Origin: Pseudoxanthobacter soli DSM 19599
GTDB lineage: Bacteria; Pseudomonadota; Alphaproteobacteria; Rhizobiales; Segnochrobactraceae
Assembly (NCBI RefSeq): GCF_900148505.1
Contig: NZ_FRXO01000001.1
Location: forward strand, 744,001-808,000
Direction: 5' to 3'
Length of the DNA: 64,000 nt
This document shows positions 33,267-43,085 of the stretch, piece after piece. How positions within the stretch are numbered: the first letter of the stretch is position 1; every line of letters starts with the position of its first letter. Under the pieces are notes generated by a model. It worked only from the letters and a program-made list of their open reading frames with translations. It was not told where the DNA came from and ran no database searches. Position numbers and translations under genes: made by a program.

Positions 33267-34097
33267 ATGCCCGCTACACTCGAACAGGCCCCGACGCTCT
33301 TCGTCGAGGCGAGCGGCGTGCGCTTCGCCTATCGCCGCCTCGGACCGGACAGCGGCATTCCGCTCGTCCTCCTCCAGCACTTCACCGGTACGATGGATGC
33401 CTGGGACCCGGCGATGGTCAACGCGCTGGCGGCAGATCGGCCGGTGATCGCGTTCGACAATGCCGGCGTCGGTGCCTCCTCCGGCGAGACGCCGGACAGT
33501 GTCGAGCGGCAGGCGGCCGACGCCGAAGCCTTCATCGCGGCGCTCGGCCTGAAGCAGATCGATCTCCTCGGCTTTTCGCTCGGCGGCTTCCTGGCGCAGG
33601 TGATGGCGGCGCGGGACACGGTCGACGTGCGCCGGCTAGTCCTCGCCGGCACCGCACCGCGCGGGGGCGAGGAGCATCTCCTGCAGGTCGTCGAGGAGGC
33701 CTTCGGACGCGGCGCGCGCGATGTGCGGCTGCCGCTGTTCTTCACGTCTTCGGCCGCCAGCCAGGCCGCAGGCGCGGCCTTCGTCGACCGCGCCGCCGTC
33801 AGACAGATCGACCGGGACCCGGATCGCGGCGAGGCGGTCTCCACCCCGCAGGCACAGGCCATCATTCGCTGGTGCGCGCCGAAGGAGATCGATCGCGCCG
33901 CGCTCGACGCGATCCGCCAGCCGGCGCTCATCGTTCATGGCAGCGACGACACCATGTTTCCGTCGATCAACGCCTACGAGATGTTCAAGAGCATGAATAA
34001 CGCAACGCTTATCATGTATCCGGACTCCGGACATGGCGCACTTTTCCAGTATGCGGAAACGTTCGTTGCTCACGTGAGGACATTTCTCGACGCCTGA
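33267..34097 (+). CDS. Alpha/beta hydrolase
   Basis: 276 residues: oxyanion region LLQHFTGTMDAW near 36, nucleophile LLGFSLGGFLAQ (Ser near 101), acid in IVHGSDDTMFPS near 223, and His in YPDSGHGALFQ near 251. It differs from the first hydrolase of the cluster and resembles epoxide-hydrolase/haloalkane-type lipolytic enzymes without the diagnostic halide residues. ATG 33267 follows AGGAAGGG; the reading frame is open further upstream. Substrate unknown. Confidence 0.87.
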   Translation: MPATLEQAPTLFVEASGVRFAYRRLGPDSGIPLVLLQHFTGTMDAWDPAMVNALAADRPVIAFDNAGVGASSGETPDSVERQAADAEAFIAALGLKQIDLLGFSLGGFLAQVMAARDTVDVRRLVLAGTAPRGGEEHLLQVVEEAFGRGARDVRLPLFFTSSAASQAAGAAFVDRAAVRQIDRDPDRGEAVSTPQAQAIIRWCAPKEIDRAALDAIRQPALIVHGSDDTMFPSINAYEMFKSMNNATLIMYPDSGHGALFQYAETFVAHVRTFLDA

Positions 34098-34128
34098 CGA
34101 ACAAGACACTATCTTCGAGGATGACATC

Positions 34129-34848
34129 ATGGATGCGCTTGCGCAAAAGATCATCGACGCCCATGGCGGGCTGAACACCTGGAAGACGTTCTCGACCCTG
34201 ACCGCGCATCTGCACCAGGGCGGAGCGCTATGGTCGCTCAAGGGACAGGAGGGCAAGCTCGACGACACCCACGTCACCGTCGGGCTCGGACGGGAATGGG
34301 CCTCGCACGCGCCGTTCGGACCGGACCGCAAGGTGACGCTGTTCGAGCCGGGACGGGTTCAGCTTAAGAATGCCGCCGGAGCGGTGATCGAGGAACTTGC
34401 CGATCCCCGCGCCTCCTTCGCCGGTCATGATCTGACGACGCCATGGAGCGAACCGCAACTGGCCTATTTCGCCGGGATCGCGATGTGGACCTATCTCAAC
34501 ATGCCATTCCTGCTCGCCTCGCCCGGCGTCGTCAGCCGCGCTGCCGGGGAATGGCGGGAGAAGGGCGAGACCTGGCAGCGGCTGGAAGTGACGTTCCCGC
34601 CGGAAATCGCCACGCACAGCACCGTGCAGACGCTCTATGTCGACGAGGCCGGGCTGCTCAAGCGCCACGACTATGATGTCGAGATCGCCGGCAACACGCC
34701 CGGTGCGCACTATATCGACGGCTATGTCGAGGTGCAGGGGCTCCTGTTCCCGACCGAGCGACGCATCTATCCGCGCCAGCCCGACGGCGCCTCCCTGCCC
34801 GAGCCACTGGTGGTGTCGATCGACCTGTCCGGCATCCGGCTCGACTGA
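34129..34848 (+). CDS. Uncharacterised protein of the hydrolase cluster
   Basis: 239 residues, no recognised family name. No signal peptide or membrane segment. It begins with a helix (MDALAQKIIDAHGGLNTWK) and continues with many alternating strands (VTLFEPGRVQLKN, YDVEIAGN, YIDGYVEVQGLLFPTERRI), which suggests a beta-rich lipid- or ligand-binding fold. 'AHGGLNTWKTF' starts are seen in other short hypothetical proteins from soil bacteria. It lies 31 bp after the second hydrolase, so it probably belongs to the same transcript. Confidence 0.7.
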   Translation: MDALAQKIIDAHGGLNTWKTFSTLTAHLHQGGALWSLKGQEGKLDDTHVTVGLGREWASHAPFGPDRKVTLFEPGRVQLKNAAGAVIEELADPRASFAGHDLTTPWSEPQLAYFAGIAMWTYLNMPFLLASPGVVSRAAGEWREKGETWQRLEVTFPPEIATHSTVQTLYVDEAGLLKRHDYDVEIAGNTPGAHYIDGYVEVQGLLFPTERRIYPRQPDGASLPEPLVVSIDLSGIRLD

Positions 34849-35121
34849 GTGGGGACCCCGGCCGGCGGCGCCAGCCGCACGGCGCCGGTCGAACGCAATC
34901 GGCGCGCCCTGGCCAGCAGCGCCATTGCCCCGATCGGCCGGACGGCGACCGCTGGATTGAAGCGGTGTGCACGTCCTCATCGCCGAGAGGTCACGCTGGA
35001 GGCCAGCTCGTCGTCTGACCGCGCGGTCTGGCCGCTGTCGCCGCCTCGGGAAATGCTCCGGCGGCCAGAGCGGCAACGATGCAGTGGAGGCCGGAGCGGA
35101 CCGACGCAGCGCGCCGCGTCC

Positions 35122-36579
35122 TCAGAAGGACCCGAACAGTGTGCCGACGCCGATGACCGCCGCGAGCGCGAGGAGGGCGCTGACGACCGATACCATGACG
35201 ATGTCGAAATAGCTCTTGGCGTGGGTCGAGCCGCACACGGCGAGAAGCGTGACCACGGCACCGTTGTGGGGCAGGCTGTCGAGCGTTCCCGATCCGATCA
35301 CGGCGACGCGGTGAAGCAAGGCCGGGTCGAGGCCCGTCTGCCGCGCGACCTCCATGTAGGATGCGCCGAGGGCATCGAGCGCGATCGTCAGGCCGCCCGA
35401 TGCCGAGCCGGTCAGCGCGGCGAGGATGTTGGTGGCGACGGCAAGCGACACCAGCGGTCCGCCCTCGATGCCGAGCACCCACTCGCGCACCAGGCCGAAG
35501 GCCGGCAAGGCGGCGACCACCGCGCCGAAGCCGACGAGGCTGGCGACGGCGAACACCGGCAGCACCGACGCATTGGCACCGGCATCGATCGAGGCGCGCA
35601 GGCTCTTCAGGCGCCGGAAATTGACCACGAGCGCGGTCAGGATTGCCGCGAGCAGCGCGACCGCGACCGACCAGACGCCGCCGACCGCCGACAGCGTGAC
35701 CTGCCCGAAGCGCTCCTCCGCCAGGAAGCTGACGTCCATCCGCGGCAGCACGACCATCGACATCACGAGATTGACCGCGATCACCACCGCCAGCGGCAGC
35801 ACGGCGGCCCACACCGGCGGCAGATCGCGGGTATGGTCGCCGCGCGGAATCTCGGCCGTGTCGAACGACTGCGAGCCGGTGGCGCGCGAGCGCACGAAGT
35901 CGTCATCGGCGACGACCTCGAGATCGACCACGCTGTCGTCGGTGCCGAAGCCTTCGCCCTTCGCGCGCGCGGCGCGTTCGGCGCGCCTCAGCCACCACAT
36001 GCCGAAGCCGAACATGATCGCCGAGGCGAGGATGCCGAGCCCCGGCGCGGCGAACGGCGTGGTGCCGAAGAACGGCATCGGGATCGCGTTCTGGATCGAG
36101 GGCGTGCCGGGCATCGCCGACATCGTGAAGGTCGAGGTGCCCAGCGCGATGGCCGCGGGCATCAGCCGGCGCGGGATGGCGGCGGAGCGGAACAGAGCGG
36201 TCGCCATCGGCGCGAGCACGAAGAACGCCACGAACAGGCTGACGCCGCCATAGGTGACGATGGCACCGGCGAGCACCACGGCGAGGATCGCCCGCTCCTT
36301 GCCGAGCCGGTGGGTCAGCCGGTCGGCGATCACCGTCACCGAGCCGCTGTCGTCCATCAGCTTGCCGAACAGCGCCCCGAGCAGGAACAGCGGAAAGAAC
36401 TGCGCGATGAAGCCGGCCGCATTCGACATGAACGTCTGCGTCCAGTGGGCGAGCAGCGGCTCCCCCGCGAATGCCGCCGCGACCATGGCGGCGAGCGGCG
36501 CGAGCAGAAGGATGGTCCAGCCCCGGTAGGCGAAATAGAGCAGCAGGCCGAGGGCGACGAGAATGCCGAGAAGGCCCAT
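35122..36579 (-). CDS. GntP-family permease
   Basis: A 485-residue inner-membrane transporter with about 12 hydrophobic segments. Gluconate/hydroxyacid permease signatures are FLLGALFGKLMDDSGS near residue 65, GGVSLFVAFFVLAPMA near 110 and TGSASGGLTIALDALG near 395. A charged loop near residues 200-245 (EGFGTDDSVVDLEVVADDD, shortened) separates two halves. Relatives carry gluconate or hydroxybutyrate; here the ligand is uncertain. It starts 3 bp after the patatin gene, so the two form an operon. The 270 bp beyond its stop hold nothing recognised. Confidence 0.88.
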   Translation of the reverse strand: MGLLGILVALGLLLYFAYRGWTILLLAPLAAMVAAAFAGEPLLAHWTQTFMSNAAGFIAQFFPLFLLGALFGKLMDDSGSVTVIADRLTHRLGKERAILAVVLAGAIVTYGGVSLFVAFFVLAPMATALFRSAAIPRRLMPAAIALGTSTFTMSAMPGTPSIQNAIPMPFFGTTPFAAPGLGILASAIMFGFGMWWLRRAERAARAKGEGFGTDDSVVDLEVVADDDFVRSRATGSQSFDTAEIPRGDHTRDLPPVWAAVLPLAVVIAVNLVMSMVVLPRMDVSFLAEERFGQVTLSAVGGVWSVAVALLAAILTALVVNFRRLKSLRASIDAGANASVLPVFAVASLVGFGAVVAALPAFGLVREWVLGIEGGPLVSLAVATNILAALTGSASGGLTIALDALGASYMEVARQTGLDPALLHRVAVIGSGTLDSLPHNGAVVTLLAVCGSTHAKSYFDIVMVSVVSALLALAAVIGVGTLFGSF

Positions 36580-36582
36580 GGC

Positions 36583-37620
36583 TCAATTCCCCTTCAAGAA
36601 GGCCTGGACGTCCATGGTGGAGCGCACCCCGATGTCGCCGCTGTGATCGGCCAGGAACTGCTCCGCGGTGCGGCGGCCCTCGTCGCGCAGCATCTTCAGG
36701 AAGGTCCACTCGGCGTTGAGCTTGGAGGAATAGCCGAGCTTGATGGCCTTCTCGCTGGCGATCCGATGAATGCGCATGTTCGCCCACATCGCCCCCTCGG
36801 TGTTGCCGGGGTCAGCCACCTGCTGAAGCACCGCGATCATGTGCAGTTCTTCCAGCAGCACCGCGTTGAACGAGATCTCGTTGAGGCGGGTCAGGATGTC
36901 GCGCGCGCGCCGCGGCGGTTCCGGCCGCCGCACGGGATTGATCTGCACGAGGATGGTGTCCTGCGACTGGCAGTGCTGCACCAGCGGCGTGATGGTCGGA
37001 TTGCCGGAATAGCCGCCGTCCCAATAAGCCTCGCCGTCGATCTCGATCGCCTGATACATGGTCGGCAGGCAGGCGGAGGCGAGCAGCGCTTCGGGCGTGA
37101 TCTCGTGGTTGCGGAAAATGCGCGGCTGGCCGGTCGCGACGTTGGTGGCCGTCACGAACAGCTTCACGTCACTTTGCTTGAGGTGCTCGACGTCGACATA
37201 GCGGTCGAGGATCTTCCTCAGCGGATTGAGGCCGCCCGGATTGAGATCGTAGGGCGAGAACATCCGCGCCATCATGTCCATGGCGAGGAAGGCCGGGGAA
37301 TTGTCCAGCGTCCAGCGGCCGGTCAGCACGTCGAGCGGCCCCCGCTGGAACGGGCTGAATGCGGCGGCCCGTGAAACCGCCCGCCAGAAATCCTCGAGCG
37401 CGGCCTTCGCGCCCTCCCGGCCACCATCGGCAAGCCCGTGCAGCATCACCGCCGCGTTCATCGCCCCGGCCGAAGTCCCGGAGATGCCGTCGAACCAGAG
37501 CCAGCGCTCCTCCAGCAGCCGGTCGAGCACCCCCCAGGTGAAGGCGCCGTGGCTGCCCCCGCCCTGCAGGGCGAGGTCGACGAGCACGGTCTGGCGGTCG
37601 GATGCGGTCGTGTTGGGCAT
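36583..37620 (-). CDS. Patatin-like phospholipase/esterase
   Basis: A 345-residue lipid acyl hydrolase with a Ser-Asp dyad: oxyanion LALQGGGSHGAFTWG near residue 16, nucleophile GISGTSAGAMNA (Ser near 51) and the Asp of DGGYSGNP near 214. In many Alphaproteobacteria this protein is encoded beside a GntP permease and 3-hydroxybutyrate dehydrogenase, which suggests a link to polyhydroxybutyrate or hydroxybutyrate turnover. The dehydrogenase gene is not in this window. First gene of the pair with the permease. Confidence 0.9.
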   Translation of the reverse strand: MPNTTASDRQTVLVDLALQGGGSHGAFTWGVLDRLLEERWLWFDGISGTSAGAMNAAVMLHGLADGGREGAKAALEDFWRAVSRAAAFSPFQRGPLDVLTGRWTLDNSPAFLAMDMMARMFSPYDLNPGGLNPLRKILDRYVDVEHLKQSDVKLFVTATNVATGQPRIFRNHEITPEALLASACLPTMYQAIEIDGEAYWDGGYSGNPTITPLVQHCQSQDTILVQINPVRRPEPPRRARDILTRLNEISFNAVLLEELHMIAVLQQVADPGNTEGAMWANMRIHRIASEKAIKLGYSSKLNAEWTFLKMLRDEGRRTAEQFLADHSGDIGVRSTMDVQAFLKGN

Positions 37621-37705
37621 GTGTCGTCTCCGGCTTGGCCCGCTTGCACCCGCGGGCGGGCCTCAGGAAGGAACGGCCGGAACGACGGTCCCGGCCGCAG
37701 GCCCG

Positions 37706-40700
37706 TCAGGTGGTCGCGCCGGCGCCGGCCGGCTCGCGATCCGGAACCGCTTCCGGTCCCGCATCCGGCCCGAACCAGGCGACGTAGACCGCCGGCAGGA
37801 AGATCAGGGTCAACACCGTTCCGACCAGCAGGCCGCCCATGATGGCGAATGCCATCGGCCCCCAGAACACCGTCGGCGCGATCGGGATCATGCCGAGCAC
37901 GGTGGAAACCGCGGTGAGCATGATCGGACGGAACCGCGAGCTCGATGCCGAGACGACGGCGTCCCAGACCTTGGCGCCGCCGGCACGCTCGGCCTCGATC
38001 TGGCCAATCAGGATGACGGCGTTCTTGGTGATCATGCCGATCAGCGCGAGCACGCCGAGGATCGCCACGAAGCCGAGCGGCCGCCCGGAGAGAAGTAGCG
38101 CCCCCACCACCCCGATGAGGCCGAGCGGGGCGACCGACAGCACCAGCACGAGGCGGTTGAAGGTGCGCAGCTGGAACATCAGCACCGTGAACATGATGAG
38201 AAGCATCGCCGGCACGACGGCGATAACGGACGCCTGCGATTTGGCGCTTTCCTCGACGGTGCCGCCCACGACGATGCGATAGGGCGCGGGCAGCGTCGCG
38301 TTCAGCTTCTCCACTTCAGGCGCGAGCGCCGTCACCACCGTCTCCGGCAGTTCGCCGCGCACGACGTCCGCCTGGACCGTCAGCGTCGGGACGCGGTCGC
38401 GCCGCCAGACCACCGGATAGTCCTGCTCGTATTCGAACGTCGCGAGCTGGCTGAGCGGCACGGTGCGGCCTGACGGCAGCGGCACCTGTAGGGTGGCGAG
38501 GGTGGCGAGCGAGACGCGTTCCTCGTCGGTCGCCCGCGCGACGACGTCGACCAGATAGATGCCGTCGCGGACCTGGGTGACAGGCGCACCCGTCATGACG
38601 GTGTTGAGGACGCCGGCGAGCGCCGAGGTCGACAGGCCGAGCAACCGCGCCTGATCCTGGTCGACCTTGATGCGCACCTCGCGCGTCGGCTCGAACCAGT
38701 CATAATTGATCTTCTCGGCCTTCGGATCGGAGGCGATGACAGACCCGAGCTTGAGGGCGATCTCGCGCACCTTCTCGATGTCGGGTCCGCTGACGCGGTA
38801 CTGGATCGGCCAGCCGACCGGAGGACCGAGTTCGAGCGGCGAGATGCGGGCGACGAGGCTTGGGAAGTCCTCGGCGAGCACCTTCTCGAGTTTGGCGCGG
38901 AGGCGTTCCCGGCCCTCCACGTCCTTGGCCACGATCACGAGCTGACTGAAGAACGGATTGGGCAGCTTGACGTCGAGCGGCAGATAGAACCGGATCGCGC
39001 CGCGGCCGATATAGGTCGAGTAGCGGGCGATGTCCGGGTCGTCCTTGAGGAAGCCCTCGAACCGGTCGACCACGGCCTCGCTGGCATAGGTCGAGGCGTT
39101 CTGCGGCAATTGCAGATCGACCAGCAGTTCCGGCCGGTCGGACGAGGGAAAGAACTGCCGCGGGATCAGCGGCAGCGCCAGCACCGAGGCGACGAACGCC
39201 GCGACGGCCAGGCCGATGGTGAGGTAGCGGGCCTTGAGGCACGCCACCAGGAACCGGCGGTAGAGCCCGATCACGCCGCCGGCAGGCGCTTGCCGGGTGG
39301 GCGTTTTTCCTGCGGCCTTCCGATCCGGCGATTTCAGCACGGTGACGCCCAGGAGCGGAGCGAACAGCACCGCCACCAGCCAGGAGACGAGGAGCGCGAT
39401 GGCGACGACCGCGAACAGGGAGAAGGTATATTCGCCGGCCGAGCTCGCCGCGAACCCGACGGGCACGAAGCCGGCGATGGTGACGAGCGTGCCGGCCAGC
39501 ATCGCGAAGGCGTAGGTGCGGAAGGCGAAGCCCGCCGCCGCCGTCTTGCTGTCGCCGGCGGCGAGCCGCGTCAGCATGGCGTCGGTCGTCGTCATGGCGT
39601 CGTCGACCATCAGCGCCAGTGCAATGATCAGCGCTCCGAGCGAGATCCGTTGCATGTCGATGTGGACGACCTGCATGACCGCGAACACCACCGCGAGCGT
39701 CAGCGGGATCGACAGCGCGACCACCGCGCCGGCCCGGACACCGAGGCTGATGAAGCTGACGACGAGAATGATGAGCACCGCCTGCACCAGCGACGTCATG
39801 AACTCGTCGATCGCGTCATGAACGGTCACCGCCTGATCGGCGACGAGGTGCGGCTCGATCCCGACCGGCAGGTCTGCGGTGATGCGGGCGACCTCATTCT
39901 TGAGGTTCCTGCCGAGCGCCAGGATGTCGCCGCCGTCGCGCATGGCGATGGCGAGGCCGATCGCCGGCACGCCGTTCACCTGGAACATCGGCTGCGGCGG
40001 ATCGGCATAGCCGCGATGGACGCTCGCGATGTCGGCCAGCCGCAGCATCCGCTCGTTGAAGACGAGGTTGACGTTGGCGATGTCCTGCTCGGAGTTGAAT
40101 GCGCCGGAGACGCGCAGCGACAGCACCTCCTGCCCGGTCTCGATGGTGCCGGCGGGGCTGACGAGGTTCTGCGCCTGCAGCGCCGCGACGATCGCCTGCC
40201 GGCTGATGCCGAGGCTCGCCAGTTCCCGCATCGAGAACTCGATATAGATGCGCTCGTCCTGGGCGCCGAGCATCTCGATCTTGCTGACGTCCGGCAGGTT
40301 CAGGAGCTTCGAGCGGATGTCCTCCACATAGTCCCGGAGCTCGCGGTGGGTGAAACCGTCGGCCGTGAAGCCGTAGATGATGCCGAACGTGTCGCCGAAT
40401 TCGTCGTTGAAGCCCGGCCCGATCACGCCCTGCGGCAGAGTGTGGCTGATGTCGCCGACGCTCTTGCGCACGTGGTACCAGATGTCCGGCACCTCGTCGG
40501 CGGTCGCCGAACCGAGCAGGTTGACGAAGACGGTGGCCTGTCCCGCACTGGTGTAGGATCGCAGGAAATCGAGCTTCGGGGTTTCCTGAAGCGTGCGTTC
40601 GAGCCGCTCGGTCACCTGGTTGAGCGTCTGCTCGACGGTGGCTCCCGGCCAGCGAGCCTGCACCACCATCGTCTTGATGACGAAGCTCGGGTCTTCCGCG

Positions 40701-40810
40701 CGGCCGAGCTTCTGGTACGCGAACAGGCCGGCGCCGACCGCCACGATCATGAAATAGACGACGAGCTGCCGGTTGCGCAGCGCCCACTGCGAGAGATTGA
40801 AGCCGCTCAC
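37706..40810 (-). CDS. RND-family efflux transporter, inner-membrane pump
   Basis: 1034 residues with the AcrB-type plan: TM1 (RQLVVYFMIVAVGAGLFAY), a large periplasmic loop, TM2-6 around 340-480 containing the proton-relay aspartates in IIALALMVDDAMTTTDAM, a second periplasmic loop, and TM8-12 (FVAILGVLALIGMITKNAVI, PLVMT-like GMIPIAPTVFWGPMA). It uses the proton gradient to export drugs, dyes or lipids. Its ATG overlaps the adaptor stop as ATGA. No outer-membrane channel gene is adjacent, so it presumably shares one encoded elsewhere. Confidence 0.93.
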   Translation of the reverse strand: MSGFNLSQWALRNRQLVVYFMIVAVGAGLFAYQKLGRAEDPSFVIKTMVVQARWPGATVEQTLNQVTERLERTLQETPKLDFLRSYTSAGQATVFVNLLGSATADEVPDIWYHVRKSVGDISHTLPQGVIGPGFNDEFGDTFGIIYGFTADGFTHRELRDYVEDIRSKLLNLPDVSKIEMLGAQDERIYIEFSMRELASLGISRQAIVAALQAQNLVSPAGTIETGQEVLSLRVSGAFNSEQDIANVNLVFNERMLRLADIASVHRGYADPPQPMFQVNGVPAIGLAIAMRDGGDILALGRNLKNEVARITADLPVGIEPHLVADQAVTVHDAIDEFMTSLVQAVLIILVVSFISLGVRAGAVVALSIPLTLAVVFAVMQVVHIDMQRISLGALIIALALMVDDAMTTTDAMLTRLAAGDSKTAAAGFAFRTYAFAMLAGTLVTIAGFVPVGFAASSAGEYTFSLFAVVAIALLVSWLVAVLFAPLLGVTVLKSPDRKAAGKTPTRQAPAGGVIGLYRRFLVACLKARYLTIGLAVAAFVASVLALPLIPRQFFPSSDRPELLVDLQLPQNASTYASEAVVDRFEGFLKDDPDIARYSTYIGRGAIRFYLPLDVKLPNPFFSQLVIVAKDVEGRERLRAKLEKVLAEDFPSLVARISPLELGPPVGWPIQYRVSGPDIEKVREIALKLGSVIASDPKAEKINYDWFEPTREVRIKVDQDQARLLGLSTSALAGVLNTVMTGAPVTQVRDGIYLVDVVARATDEERVSLATLATLQVPLPSGRTVPLSQLATFEYEQDYPVVWRRDRVPTLTVQADVVRGELPETVVTALAPEVEKLNATLPAPYRIVVGGTVEESAKSQASVIAVVPAMLLIMFTVLMFQLRTFNRLVLVLSVAPLGLIGVVGALLLSGRPLGFVAILGVLALIGMITKNAVILIGQIEAERAGGAKVWDAVVSASSSRFRPIMLTAVSTVLGMIPIAPTVFWGPMAFAIMGGLLVGTVLTLIFLPAVYVAWFGPDAGPEAVPDREPAGAGATT

Positions 40811-41910
40811 TGGCCGCCCCCGAGCAGGCGGACCTTCTGACCGGGATGGAGGGCCTGCACGCCGGCCGTCACCACGATGTCGCCGGGTTTCAACCCCTCG
40901 TAGACGACGACGGAGGACGGCGTGAACCTCAGCACCTCGATAGTGTGCAATGCGACCGTTTCGGAGGCCGGATCGACCAGCCAGACGGCCGGAGCATTGT
41001 TGACACGGGTGAGCGCGGTCGCCGGGATCTCGATGACCGGGCCGCTGTCGGTGGCCACCGTGCCGGTCACCGTTGAGCCGAGCCGCATCGCCGGCGACGG
41101 GTCGACGATGCCGACCCGCACGGCGAAGGTCCGCGTCACCGGATCCGCCTGCGGGGCGACCTCGCGCACATGGCCCACCGCCCGGACGGCCGGCGCGTCT
41201 GTCAGCGTCACCGTCACCTCGGGATCGGCGGGCAGCGTGCGCAGCAGTTGCGCCGGCACGTCGAACACAGCATCGCGGCCGTCCTGCCGGGCGACCTGCA
41301 CGATCGGCTGGCCGGCCTGCACCACCTCACCGGGCTCGGCGCGGCGGGCGGTGACGGTGCCGGCCGCATCCGCCTTGAGTTCGGTGAAGTCGAGCCGGTC
41401 CTGGGCGATCTTGAGCTGGGCGGAGGCGTCGTCGAGGGCGGACTGCGCGGCCTTGTAGGCCTGCTCGGCCTGCTCGTACTGAGACCGGGGCGTGAAGCCG
41501 CGTTCCAGAAGCTGGCGCTGGCGGTCGTAGGCGTTGCGGGTGAGGCTCACCTGGGACTGGGCGGCATTGACGGCAGCCTGTGCCGAACGCAGCGCGTTCT
41601 GCTCGTTCTGCGGATCGAGCCGCGCGAGCACCTGGCCCGGGGCCACGCTGTCGCCGACATTGACGGGCCGGTCGACGATGCGCCCGCCGATGCGGAAGGC
41701 ATAGCTCGCCTCGTTCTTCGCCTCGATATGTCCGGTCAGCGAGACGCCCTGCCCGCCCGCGCGACTTTCGGCGACGATGGTGCGCACGGGGCGGACCTGC
41801 GGGGCGGCGGATTGCTCCTCGCGGCTGCACCCCGCGAGGGCGACGGACGCCGCAAACGCCAGGACCGTCGCGACGCCCATGCGGCGATCGCACCGTCGCG
41901 CCGCCGCCAT
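40807..41910 (-). CDS. RND efflux periplasmic adaptor (lipoprotein)
   Basis: A 367-residue membrane-fusion protein. It has a lipoprotein signal with lipobox LAGC near residue 27, barrel-sandwich halves (SYAFRIGGRIVDRPVNVGD; DFTELKADAAGTVTARRAEPGEVV, seen in part), an alpha-hairpin coiled coil near residues 105-160 rich in Gln/Ala, and a beta-barrel/MP end (GLKPGDIVVTAGVQALHPGQKV). It links the inner-membrane pump to an outer-membrane channel. ATG 41910 follows GGTGGGATTTGG and places the lipobox correctly; longer frames back to 42123 do not. Confidence 0.9.
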   Translation of the reverse strand: MAAARRCDRRMGVATVLAFAASVALAGCSREEQSAAPQVRPVRTIVAESRAGGQGVSLTGHIEAKNEASYAFRIGGRIVDRPVNVGDSVAPGQVLARLDPQNEQNALRSAQAAVNAAQSQVSLTRNAYDRQRQLLERGFTPRSQYEQAEQAYKAAQSALDDASAQLKIAQDRLDFTELKADAAGTVTARRAEPGEVVQAGQPIVQVARQDGRDAVFDVPAQLLRTLPADPEVTVTLTDAPAVRAVGHVREVAPQADPVTRTFAVRVGIVDPSPAMRLGSTVTGTVATDSGPVIEIPATALTRVNNAPAVWLVDPASETVALHTIEVLRFTPSSVVVYEGLKPGDIVVTAGVQALHPGQKVRLLGGGQ

Positions 41911-42293
41911 CCAAATCCCACCCCAAAAAGCCGACACGGACGTTCCTTTCGAGCAAGGCCGAGACGTGTCCCGGTCAACGGCGGTCTGGCCCTCCTTCGT
42001 CCGACCGCCTTGCGGCAACGGCCTGCAGAGGCGACGAGGAGTGGCAACGCATGATTGTACCGACCTCGCAGGCACCGCAATACGGCAGAGTACCCGGAGC
42101 GCGGCACGGTCGGATGGAATCATCCGGCCGGCGAGAAATCGAAGCGGTTTCCATCGCTTACCAACGCCCGCCCAGATCGCCCCATCCGGCCGGGATATGC
42201 TCTATAGCGCCTTTCGGCGCGGCGCGACGCGACTATCGTCTAGGACCTCTTCACGGGGTGCGCGCCGCGTCGCGATCCGACCGGGCGCGCTCG
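41911..42293. other. Upstream region of the RND operon; no gene seen
   Basis: About 380 bases separating the YqhA-like gene and the efflux operon, both leftward. It holds the presumed efflux promoter. No TetR- or MarR-type regulator is encoded here. Open frames are arginine-rich shadows. Confidence 0.4.
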
Positions 42294-42824
42294 TCACTCG
42301 TCTTCGCCGGGATTCCTCGCAAGCCGGTCCGTAACGGCGAGCACGGCATAGGCGATGATGAAGATCACGCTCGCCACCACCAGCCACTTCACCTGCGTCT
42401 CGCTGACCGCGATTTCCAGCCGCATCAGCGCCTTCAGCAGGGTGATCGCCGTGATGGCCATGAGCGAGGCGAACAATTTCAGCTTCAGTCCGGAGAAGCT
42501 GATGCGCGTCATCCAGGCCGGTGAATCCGGCGCCCCCGTGCGGTCGATCTTCTCGACGAAGTTCTCGTAGCCGGACTGGATCACGATCACCAGAAGGCCG
42601 CCGACCAGGGCGAGGTCCATGAGAGTGAGGATGCCCATGATCACCTCCGTGCCGTTCATGCCGAAGAGGCCCGCGGCAAACTGCCAGAGCTGGATGAAGA
42701 AGGCGACGACGAGAAGCCCCAGGCCGACGATCAGGCCCAGAAAGAGCGGCATCATGGCCCAGCGGCTGGCGAGAACGAGACCCACGATCAGCCGGGTGAC
42801 ACCCGTCCGGTGCGGTGCGGCCAT
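42294..42824 (-). CDS. YqhA-family (UPF0114) membrane protein
   Basis: 176 residues with four hydrophobic segments (LIVGLVLASRWAMMPLFLG, AFFIQLWQFAAGLFG, VGGLLVIVIQSGYENFV, WLVVASVIFIIAYAVLAV). The family is conserved, inner-membrane and of unknown function. The central motif QSGYENFVEKI and the length match. The start ATG 42824 is followed 5' by about 260 bases without a gene, up to the insertion sequence; that stretch holds an 8-bp hairpin (CCGCGCCG/CGGCGCGG) at 42976-42994. Confidence 0.85.
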   Translation of the reverse strand: MAAPHRTGVTRLIVGLVLASRWAMMPLFLGLIVGLGLLVVAFFIQLWQFAAGLFGMNGTEVIMGILTLMDLALVGGLLVIVIQSGYENFVEKIDRTGAPDSPAWMTRISFSGLKLKLFASLMAITAITLLKALMRLEIAVSETQVKWLVVASVIFIIAYAVLAVTDRLARNPGEDE

Positions 42825-43085
42825 GGATCAACCCCTTCCGGTCGGCAGGATGCAGGAGAGGCAGGGGAAACGGCCCATGGGAAATCCTTCTTCATCCGGG
42901 CTCGTCTGAACCACGCCCGATTCATGCCTCAATCGCGGGCGGGCGCAACAAAGACCTTCGTCGACGATACCGCAACCGCGCCGCGACGGCGCGGCAACAA
43001 CATGTGTTGAAGGAAAAGTTCGGCGGCCGCATCTCGCGATCCGCAACGCATTTCGCAATGGAGGCTGCGGGGCTGGACGCGTCTA

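Noticed and set aside
34849-37374. 841-codon open frame on the + strand opposite the GntP permease and patatin genes
   Set aside because: The opposite strand encodes two well-recognised proteins with intact motifs; this frame is very rich in Arg/Asp/His/Glu without any fold.
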